The translations under genes were made by a program, and so were the position numbers. A model generated the notes under the pieces. That model searched no databases, was not told the DNA's origin, and saw only the letters and a list, made by a program, of their open reading frames with translations. From assembly GCA_029844215.1 (NCBI GenBank), contig CM056738.1, forward strand, positions 70,486,093 through 70,550,092: a stretch of 64,000 nt of DNA. Reading direction: 5' to 3'. Below, in pieces: positions 55,628 through 64,000 of this stretch. Source of the DNA: Przewalskia tangutica. Lineage: Eukaryota > Streptophyta > Magnoliopsida > Solanales > Solanaceae. Numbering within the stretch: the first letter of the stretch is position 1; the number at the start of each line of letters is the position of its first letter.

Positions 55628-57022
55628 TGATGCACGAAATATGCACACACTTTTAAACGCAAGTGCACGTTATCGTATCAAGTAGTATAGTCTTAGATAA
55701 GACCGAATATCGTCTGCGGGATTAGGGTTCAAGTACCAATTGTCTATTTTCTAGTATCTATTTGGTGAATTAATGAGTGATTGGTTGTTTATGACTAAGA
55801 ATTATAAAAGCTAATTAAATATAAAGATTTAATTCAGATGTGATGAGAATAGGGCTTCTATGTATCCTTACTATCCACTTATGTTACTTACTAATGCATT
55901 ACTTATGGTGTTCTTCTTTTGGAGAAAGCGGGTTTCTGAAATCGTTTTATACTCCGTTAGGTTATATAAACACTCAACCCAGATTGTTCCTTACCTAACT
56001 TTCACGATAAGGGTAACTCTATAGGAGGATTAAGCACAAAAACCTAGTTGATCGTCACGCACAATGCGCAAAATTAGGGTTGTTAAGCCTCATCAACGCT
56101 ACAAATCTAATTGAGGTATTTTCATCCCCAATTCAAGACCGTCTACCCAACTTACAAAGATATTCACAATCCTCCTTTTCTAATCGATTAGAAATCATAT
56201 AGTGATAACTAGTTGTCAATTAGCTACCAAGAATTCAACTCAATTATTGGATAGATCTCTCAATAAGAATAATAACCATAAGCATGCATTACTTTATAAC
56301 ATAAGGTTCAAGAATTCAACATAGAAAGCCTATAAGAGAATTAGTTCCTAGCCATGAATATGACAAGAACTAATTCAAAGTTCATCATGCAAAACCGAAT
56401 TAAAGAAAAGAAAAAGAAAAGAAATTACTAATGTTTGGGTCTCCAATCTCTAGGCAAGAAAACCTTGTGTTTGGCAAGAAAGGAACCTTGAAAACCGCCT
56501 AGGGTTCTCCTTTTATAGGTTTAAAACGTCTCCTCTTTTCCTTGCAGGCTGGCCCAAAAATCCGTCAAAAGACCTAATTTTTTCGCGTCGGCGCGCGCCA
56601 TGCGAGATGGGGCGCGGCGCTAAAGTTCGCAATACCGGGTGTTTTGGCGCGCGGCCGATATCTGGCATGCGAGCGCGCGGCCACTGCGGCTCTGTGACTT
56701 CTCGGATGTTTAGCGCGCGCCTTTCTGGTCTTCGAGAGGCGCGCGTACTGGATCTTCTGCGCTTCTCACGAATAATAGCGCGCAGCCCGCTTCGATCGAA
56801 GGAGGCCATGGCGCAGTCCGATTTCACCTCGTTTGCCACTTTCTCGTTTGGCTCTAGTACCTCTCTTTTCCCTCTTTTCGCTCCTTTTCCGCCATTTGGC
56901 CACTTTAGCCACTTTGACTCAAAAGAAAGAAAATCTATCCTAATACGACACTTTGTATGTACAAAACGGGACAAAAGACTAACTAGACTGACTCAAAAGG
57001 TGTATATAAAATACACCGATCA
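55628..57022 (-). repeat. 5' LTR of Athila-2
   Basis: 1395 bp, nearly identical to 51632-53030 in AT-rich parts, with differences concentrated at CTG/CAG sites and in the GC-rich patch (56590-56830, includes TTTTGGCGCGC at 56642-56652). Confidence 0.9.
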
Positions 57023-57613
57023 ACTACGGGCGAGGTACCCTGTTTTGATCGTGAGCCTCCTATTTTTATGCTATAAGATTTATACTTGTTACTCTCATTG
57101 TTAGTAAGGCACAGTGCAAGGAAATTGATTTTTATCTATGACTCCAGCTTATTTTTGACTTATGATATTACTCTGATATTTTCCCGTTTTACATACTTGG
57201 TACGTTGTGTCGACCCGCTTCGCCGGGGTTGCGTTCATCTGTGAGTAAGGGAAGCGGTGGTAGATCCTCATTCCTAGGATCTTTTACTCAGGTGTCAGGA
57301 GCTCCATTTCTTCGGAGGCTCGACTTTTGGTATGGTTCTCCCTGGTGTTGTTGATGTTTGTACATTCAGGGGCATAGCGGGGCCTGTCGTCATAGTGTTA
57401 CTCCTTCTTAGAGGCCTGTAGTCTTGTCATAACTTGGTTTGTTTAAGGATGTAACTGTTCGGTTTTATGTACTTTTGGGGTAGCCATTTTGGGCTAGACT
57501 ATTTATATCATTATGGTTGTTTATTGTGAGTTTATATTCTTTGGTTTTCTCGATGTTGTGTTCTGAGGTGCGGGTTAAGGCACCGGTCACGGATCCGGGG
57601 TCGGGTCGTGACA
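57023..57613 (+). repeat. 3' LTR of Chromo-2, second part
   Basis: Resumes with the duplicated ACTAC and matches 44113-44696, ending GGTCGGGTCGTGACA. Together with 49616-51631 it makes about 2600 bp, the length of the 5' LTR. Confidence 0.9.
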
Positions 57614-57618
57614 CTTTT
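57614..57618. other. Target-site duplication of Chromo-2, right copy
   Basis: CTTTT, partner of TTTTT at 42071-42075. Confidence 0.6.
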
Positions 57619-60600
57619 CATAAGTTAAATACAGGTACCTCCAAACTGGATGAAATACTGAATGTTGGTCAATCATCACATACAGGTTTGGGTTACAAGA
57701 ATTCTCTTAATGCCATATGCTTCAATATGTTCGACAAAACGAGAAAATGGGCTTTTAAAAAAAAGGAAGTTTTTGTGTCATCACTGTAACAAGACTGGAC
57801 ACTTAAAAACTTATTATTCTAAACTGGAAAAATCCAGGAGCAGAATATTGCCAAGACAACTGTCTAACATTCCAGACAGCACTCGAAGCAACATTCGTAA
57901 GCCCAGTAACAGAAAAGGTTTAAAGAGAGTTTGGATTCCTAAAATGAATGTGCGATGTAATGTTGCTATAACTGCTTTAAGAACTAACATTTCAGGTTCA
58001 TGGTACTTTGACAGTGGGTGCTCTCATCACATGACAGGGACAAAGGACTGCCTAAGGAACTACGAGACACTCAGTGGGGGAAACGTTACTTATGGAGGTG
58101 GAAGCAAAAGTAAAATCATAGAAAAAGGAACCTTAAATGTTCCAGGAGTTCCAACCTTGAAAAATGTCTTACATGTTGATGAATTATTGGCTAACCTAGT
58201 TAGTATAAGTCAATTGTGTGATGACGATTTAGAGGTGAAGTTTAATAAGCATGCTTGTATAGTTACAAATGAAGCTAACCAATGTGTAATGACAGGTACA
58301 AGAACAGGCGACAATTGTTATCTAGTAGGAGAACAAGAGATATGCAATAATTTTAGGACTGATGACACTACTTTGTGGCATAAAAAATTGGGACATGTCA
58401 ACTATCGTAACCTTGAAAGATTAGTTTCTTATGAGACATCTCAAAATTGAGTCCTAAAGATAAAACAGTGGTTTGTGAAGATTGTCTAAAAGGTAAGCAA
58501 ACCCGTGTCTACCATAATGTTGCCCAAAAGTGTCGGACAACATTCAGGTACGTCTCACTGTTTTCAGCTTTTGCACATGGATCTTATGGGTCCAATTGAG
58601 GTAGATAGCCTAGGAGGCATGAGGTATTCTTTTATGATTGTAGATGACTTTTCCAAGTACTCATGGATATTCTTTTTGAAAGAAAAGTCTCAAACTTTTG
58701 ACATGTTCAAAGTGTTGCACTCTAGGATAAAGAATCTATATCATTCTTTCATATTTCGTATAAGGTCAGATCATGAAAAGAAATTCGAGAATAATATGTT
58801 CTCAACATTTTGTGAGAAAAAAGGTATTTTCCATGAATTTTCAGCCCCCAAAACTCCTCAGCAGAATGGTGTGGCAGAAAGGAAGAATAGGACTTTACAA
58901 GAGATGGCTAGAGTTATGTTGAGTTCAAAGAAATTGTCAAAACGTTTTTGGGCTGAAGCCTTGAATACTGCAAGTCACATAACAAATAGAGTCCATCTTA
59001 GGCCTGAAGCTAGAATGACACCCTATGAGTTGCTAAATGAGAAGAAGCCAAATCTGCGTTATTTTCATGTTTTTTGGTGTGTATATTTCATCTTGAATGA
59101 TAGGGAACAACTATCCAAGTTTGACTCTAAAAGCGACAAAGGAATTTTTGTCGGTTATTCTCAAAATAGTCATGCTTACCGTGTGTATAATCTTAGAACC
59201 AAAATTATACAAGAGTCTGTTAACGTTGTTTTCGATGATTATGATGATCTTGCAGGAAATAGGTCTGAAAATAACTGTGTGATAACAGTGAAGAATGAGC
59301 AGAATGCAGAAGATTCAGATGTTGCCCCAAATGTCACGACATCTGAAGCAACACCTGAGTCTGAACCCGAGAACACAGAAAGTGAAACTGAGGGATCAAA
59401 TGCTGAATTGCAAGACCCAGTACACAGGTATCCCTCATCCGGGATTAGAAAGAATCATCCTACAGGACAAGTGATAGGAGAAGTGTTTGAAGGGCTAAGA
59501 ACAAGAAGAAAAGAGCCTCAGAATTATAGAGATATGGTCAGATATGTGTGTATGTCTACCATGTATCAGAAGGTAAGTCTTTCTTGTTATGTATCTACTC
59601 TAGAACCAAAGAATGTTGGAGAAGCACTCAAGGACAATTGTTGGATACAAGCTATGCAAGAAGAACTAGAACAGTTCACCAGAAATGAAGTCTGGGATTT
59701 AGTTTCTCGTCCAGAAAATACGAATGTTATTGGAACTAAATGAATCTTTAAGAACAAGACTGATGAAACTGGAATTGTGGTAAGAAATAAGGCAAACTAG
59801 TTGCTCAAGGATACACACAGATCGAAGGAATTGACTACGATGAGACATTTTCTCCTGTGGCCAGAATTGAGTCGATTAGGTTGTTACTTGATGTAGCATG
59901 CTGTTTGAATATTACTCTCCATCAAATGGATGTCAAAGGCGCATTCTTGAATGGCTATCTTGACCAAGAAGTTTATGTTGAACAACCTAAAGGATTTGAA
60001 GATCCTCACCATTCACATTTTGTATACAAGCTGAAAAATGCCTTGTATGGTTTAAAACAAGCACCTCGAGCATGGTATGGTCGTTTAACTCAGTTTCTTC
60101 TTGCATTTGATGGTTTTAAACGTGGTGAAGCTGATTGTACACTGTTTATAAAACATCACAGAGTAGATATGATCATTGCTCAAATCTATGTAAATGACAT
60201 AGTATTTGGTTCGACTTCACAGTCCCACCTTAAGACATTTGTCGATGCTATGTCATCCACATTTGAGATGAGCATGATATGGGAATTAATATTTTTCTTA
60301 AGCTTGAAGATTAAGAAAAATGAAGATGGAATCTTCATCACCTAGATCAAGTATGCTAAGAATTTGGTTAAGAAGTTTGGATTGGAGAATGCTAAACAGA
60401 TGAGGACTCCAATGGGATCAACACAGAAGATATGCAAAGACGATGTTGGTGAAAATGTCGATCCAACATTGTATCGTTCTATGATAGTCAGTCTTCTTTA
60501 TCTCACTGTCAATCGTCCCGATCTAATGTTTAGTGTTTGTGTGTGTGCTCGATTCCAAGCCCATCCCAAAATCTCCCACTTAAATACCTTAAAACGTGTC

Positions 60601-61123
60601 ATCTGATATGTTGCCGACACATGTGAGTTGGGAATTTGGTATTCCAAAGACACTAATCCTAATCTAATAGGGTATAGTGACTCGGATTGGGCGGGTGATG
60701 TGGATGACATAAAGAGTACTAGTGAAAGATGTTTTACCTTGGCAATAATCTAGTATCTTGGTATAGTCGCAAATAAAACTGTGTCTCACTTTCAACTGTT
60801 TCTGAATATATAGTAGCTGGAAGTTGTTGTTCTCAATTGATATGGTTAAGACACATGTTAGACGACTATGATTTTTCAAATAATATCTTGGTTCTGTATT
60901 GTGATAACTTGAGTGCAATAAATATTTCCAAAAATCCAGTTCAGCACTCTCGTACAAAACACATAGATATTAGACATCAGTTCTAAGAGATTTGGTTGAA
61001 AAACAGCTAGTTCAAATTGAACATGTTGACACTACTCATCAACTAGCTGATATTTTTACAAAAGCTTTGGATCATGAGAGATTTTCAAGTTTGAAGAACT
61101 CTATTGGTCTCTGTAATCTCTGA
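57619..61123 (+). pseudogene. SIRE-A gag end and pol: protease, integrase, RT, RNase H (broken)
   Basis: The reading resumes after the nested element. Second knuckle: FCHHCNKTGHLKTYYSKL, with Tyr in the last Cys place. Protease: SWYFDSGCSHHMTG near 58000-58040, catalytic DSG intact. Integrase zinc finger: LWHKKLGHVNYRNL. A stop and shift occur at 58448-58505. The integrase core 58505-59743 keeps all three acidic residues (LLHMDLMGPIEVDS, IRSDHEKKF, PQQNGVAERKNRTLQEMAR). RT starts at about 59640, with a TGA at 59741-59743 and a frame change. RT proper (59857-60345) has HQMDVKGAFLNGYL and LKQAPRAWY, but the YxDD box reads YVND. RNase H (60600-61123) has stops and ends DIFTKALDHERFSSLKNSIG then LCNL. 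Confidence 0.85.
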
Positions 61124-62041
61124 ATCGGCACTGATGGGGGAATGTCAGTTGAAATGTCTCTAACATTTCGGGTGACATTTGCCTCTGTAAATATCTGAAT
61201 CTGATTGTGTTACTGTTTTTGATGATTTTGAATTTTGTGTTCACTCAAGTATGATCCTAAAAAGGTAAGAACATGTTTTGAAAGTGATACCGTTCTCTGC
61301 GATGATATTAGATATCATAAACATAGAGTATCAAAATAATGCAAAGTCTTTTACTAAAAGTTTGGCAACTGTGCAAATGAGCAAAGCTCTTTGAAGATGA
61401 TATCGTTCCTATTCTATAGGAGTATCAAGTGCTTAAACGAGAAATTATGAGGATGCTAAATAAGTATTCATATTTTTTTGACACAAAAATAAATTTTGTA
61501 TGTGTTTCTATGATTTGATCAAAGACAATGAAAAAATGTTACATTGATCTGGATATTAAATTTATAAAAGCACATATGAAACGTGTCTTGATTTGTTGCC
61601 AAAAGTGAAAAAATTCTTGTGGGATCATAATACTTGTGTCATTCAAAATGTTGTCAACATTACGGTTGACATTCTCAGACGATGATATTTGTTGGGATAC
61701 TGTTCATAACTGATTTTTGAAAATTATGTTATTTTCCCTATTTTTGTGCCGTTATTTTTTTTTATTGATGTTTATCTTTTTCATAAAAACTAGGTGTAAG
61801 TATTTGACTAAAACTCAAACACATAAAACCAAGATTTTGTTTGTCAATGTATATAATCTTCCGTTTTTTAATTCTTTTCTATGCTTTGTTGCTTTGTTTC
61901 CGAAAAATAAGAAAAAAAATGAAGCAATCATCACATCATCTCAGTCTCCAAAGACCGATGAAACACATAACCACCCCTTCATCTTCCAAAACCCTTGAAA
62001 ACCCTAAACCCTTTCAATCACCTTATTCACACTACTCACCC
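61124..62041 (+). other. SIRE-A pol to env-like spacer
   Basis: No domain. CTGATGGGGGAATGTCAGTT right after the pol stop is purine-rich and could be an internal priming tract, as seen in SIRE-type elements. The frame 61717-61998 is hydrophobic and AT-rich but has no similarity that I recognise. Confidence 0.5.
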
Positions 62042-63932
62042 ATGAATATTAGCCCAATGTCAACATCCATGTCATCCAACATCTCAGAAATAACCCCAAT
62101 GAGTACAAGTCCACCCATATGCACAGAAATCGTGCTCAGTGTTTATCAAGAACCTTTTGAAACAGTATATCTAGGAGATAATAATAATCCTATTGATCTC
62201 GATGCCACATCCGATGTCACTATTAGAAAGAAGGGAAGGCACGTCTACATTCCCTATAAGAAGATAAAAAAGGATGTTTGAAAAAGCTGTTAACTTTCCA
62301 CCTGTTGCAAAGAAATCAAGAGTTGAAAATGAAGCTTTTGTTCCTGCTAGCCCTAGCTACAGCTGGGATGACTCTGACTTTAATTAGTCCAGTGATGATG
62401 ATGCAGAGGACACATCACCAGTTGATAAACACACTGAATCCCAGAAGCGTCCGTCGATGCGAGACTCTTGTTGCGGATCTGTGATCGTCGAAGAGGAAAA
62501 AGTTCTTGATGATACACCACTGAAAAAATTCATTCAAAGAGGAAGAACTCAAGGAACCAGACATCAAGCTAATGAAAATGTTGTTCCAAATGTCACAACA
62601 TCTCCAACAACATTTCATTCGACATCTGCAGAAGCAGGCTCCCCTATTTCACCTCAAGGATCAGAATCGGCAAATCCTGACTTATCTGAGTCAGATAATG
62701 AGGTAACTACTTTCTCCAACAGACTTTTTACGAAAAAGCATGATAACTGGAGAAATTTTAGAAATAGGGTAATTAAGCCAGAAAGAGAATTAGATGTTGA
62801 TACTTGCAATGAATATGGAATTATTGAGTTTTTGAAGGACAAACAATTGTTAGGAACTGTCACTGACAAAGGATCGTATGTTGATGAGGTAGTAAGACTG
62901 TTCTATGCCAATTTGGACACTAATATATAGAATCCCTCATTTAGGAAGTATGGGAAGGTGTATCTCTATAATAAAGTTTTCAGTTTCACTCCCTCAATCA
63001 TAAATGAATGCATGGGAATTAATGAAGAGTATGTGAGAGCAACAGAAAGAGGAGTTGCTAATAAGGACACAATGATAGGATATCTCACATGAGGTATTCT
63101 CAAGAAATGGACTCCTCGATGCCCAACGTCAAGACTCACTGCTCAATTTTCAATCCTTCACAAAATTGCAATCAACAATTGGATGCCCTCTCTAAATGAA
63201 TCTATCGTCACAAGAGAACAAATCTCCCTGCTGTTCAAAATAAGGAAAGGATTCAAAGTTGATATAGGCAAGATAATCTTCTCTCAGGTTGCCAATTTAG
63301 CAGAAAAGACGTCAACTTCAATCCTACCTTTTCCTTCCCTGATTTTTAAAATATTAACTAGTCAAGGTCTAGAACTTTTGAGGGAAGATACTTTGGGCAA
63401 AGCTCCAGCACTGTACACTGTGAACAAATCTATTTTAAAAATCAAAGAGAGAGTGATTGATCTCCCCTGGTCAAAAGAAGAAGAGAGGCAAAATGTAGAC
63501 AAAAATGTGCCTCCCATTCAGGGCAACACTAGTCAAAGACAGTATAACCTGACCAATCATTAGCTAGTGGAATAGATTTCTAACATCAACTTACAAATTG
63601 TTGGAGTTGATAATGCCAGAGAAGAATTAGTGCAGGCCAGGGACCATTTTTTACTTTTGCTTTCTTCCCAAAAAGGGGGAGAAGATGTTGCTGATGTTCA
63701 GGGGGAGCAGAGGACTGATGGTGAAGCTGTTGATGTTCAGGGGGAGCAGAGGACTGATGGTGGAGGCACAAGTCGTGGAGATGCTGCTGCTAATGTTGAG
63801 CAAGATGTTAATGAAGCCATGCAGAGAGATAAATCAGTTGGTAGAAGAGTCTTGCTGACAAGACTAAGGCTTCGTGCAGAAACTGAAGCTGCAAGACAAA
63901 GAGCTGAAGCCGAAAAATCGCTAGGCGGGTGA
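62042..63932 (+). pseudogene. SIRE-A env-like gene (copy A, broken)
   Basis: The probable start is ATG 62042 (MNISPMSTSMSSNISEITPM), a Ser/Pro-rich N-terminus to a stop at 62279-62281. After a frame change the rest stays in one frame (62457 to 63932), cut by stops at 62928-62930, 63090-63092 (TGA) and 63561-63563. Conserved blocks: DNWRNFRNRVIKPERELDVD, YGIIEFLKDKQLLGTVTDKG, then NWMPSLNESIVTREQ, FKVDIGKIIFSQVANLAEK and FPSLIFKILTSQGLELL. A charged C-terminus follows with two GDVQGEQRTDG-like repeats (63700-63770). The protein is larger and less specialised than retroviral envelopes; its function is unknown. Copies C1 and C2 are at 15241 and 17836. Confidence 0.78.
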
Positions 63933-64000
63933 AAGCGGTCGATATGAATGAATGATTTTGACTGGATATTACTTTTTGGGCATGTACTTAACTGATTATT
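63933..64000 (+). other. Start of the SIRE-A 3' region
   Basis: Sequence after the env-like stop; polypurine tract and 3' LTR are expected beyond the window edge. Confidence 0.4.

Larger units (their letters stand above)
51632..57022 (-). mobile_element. Athila-2: short Athila derivative nested in the Chromo-2 LTR
   Basis: 5391 bp with LTRs at 51632-53030 and 55628-57022 and a perfect 5-bp duplication ACTAC on both sides (51627-51631, 57023-57027). It reads right to left: perfect tRNA-Asp primer site, a gag tail remnant, then the GGGAGGCAACCCA block, the Pro-rich terminus of the third ORF, three polypurine-like repeats and the 3' LTR. Gag core, protease, RT, RNase H, integrase and most of the third ORF are missing. 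It is a more reduced relative of Athila-1 and must have moved using enzymes supplied by another element (inference). Confidence 0.9.
42076..57613 (+). mobile_element. Chromo-2: Tekay/Del-like chromovirus nested in SIRE-A
   Basis: LTR (42076-44696), primer site, gag, protease, RT, RNase H, integrase, chromodomain, polypurine tract and 3' LTR are all present in order. The 3' LTR is split by Athila-2. Without that insert the element is about 10.1 kb. Coding DNA is riddled with short indels and odd substitutions, many at CAG/CTG positions (see findings), whereas AT-rich LTR parts are nearly identical between the two LTRs. Real age and assembly error are therefore hard to separate. Confidence 0.9.
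39586..64000 (+). mobile_element. SIRE-A: SIRE-lineage Ty1/copia element with env-like gene
   Basis: The 5' LTR, primer site and gag lie left of a nested chromovirus (42076-57613). Gag end, protease, integrase, RT, RNase H and the env-like gene lie right of it. Domain order and a third ORF after pol define the SIRE/Maximus lineage. The 3' LTR is beyond the window. The element is broken by stops and frameshifts in every gene. Confidence 0.88.

Noticed and set aside
56607..57104. 165-codon plus-strand frame
   Set aside because: It crosses the Athila-2 LTR GC-rich patch and the junction into the Chromo-2 LTR; a chance fusion.
61682..61700. TGTTGGGATACTG as a possible SIRE 3' LTR start
   Set aside because: Sequence after the first seven bases does not match the SIRE LTR, and the env-like gene that should precede the LTR lies further downstream.

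Overview
The window is plant nuclear DNA made almost entirely of nested, mostly decayed transposable elements. I see no rRNA, tRNA, CRISPR array or bacterial-type gene. A Solanaceae origin is my best guess. It rests on family recognition by eye: a miniature DNA element with a T-rich 5' half and a typical 'ACAAGTTTCAAAA' right half, a short SINE with a CAGTGTAGTCCCAC core, and gypsy LTRs ending in a GTCGGGTCGTGACA-like sequence. The one convincing trace of a host gene is a 70-bp exon at 39086-39155 that reads like the start of the BTB domain of an NPH3/RPT2-family protein.

Layout. (1) 1-7694: Athila-lineage Ty3/gypsy element (Athila-1, +) with gag, protease and a decayed third ORF but no reverse transcriptase or integrase; its 5' LTR is cut by the window edge. 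(2) 7695-8098: remnant of another LTR element. (3) 8099-15221: chromovirus (Tekay/Del-like) on the minus strand, with a 2.8-kb LTR, gag, protease and pol, truncated inside integrase. (4) 15222-17840: two copies of a SIRE-type (Ty1/copia) env-like gene in opposite orientation, with duplicated LTR starts between them. (5) 18011-24653: a Ty1/copia element whose gag-to-integrase half is tandemly duplicated (2221 bp). (6) 25063-29330: SIRE-B, with LTR, gag and part of pol. (7) 29331-39585: mosaic of MITEs, a SINE, two hAT-type elements, an unclassified minus-strand LTR element (about 30475-37321) and the host exon. (8) 39586-64000: SIRE-A, with gag, pol and env-like gene; its 3' LTR lies outside the window. 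SIRE-A is split at 42076-57613 by a second chromovirus (Chromo-2), whose 3' LTR is in turn split at 51632-57022 by a second Athila derivative (Athila-2). Athila-2 has a perfect 5-bp target duplication and Chromo-2 a 4-of-5 match, giving the order SIRE-A, then Chromo-2, then Athila-2.

No element looks autonomous. The elements do not act as a pathway; they record successive insertions. Three observations stand out. First, GC-rich modules (core like GGGCCGCGACGCC or TTTGGCGCGC) recur in unrelated elements, often 50-300 bp upstream of an LTR TATA box. In several LTR pairs this patch diverges while the flanks stay nearly identical. Second, from about 42 to 57.6 kb, CAG and CTG triplets are repeatedly replaced by CG, CGG or CCG relative to the paired LTR or the conserved codons. 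This looks like an assembly or base-calling artefact and should be resolved before any decay there is interpreted. Third, two Athila derivatives share LTR ends and 3' region but have lost different amounts of coding sequence.
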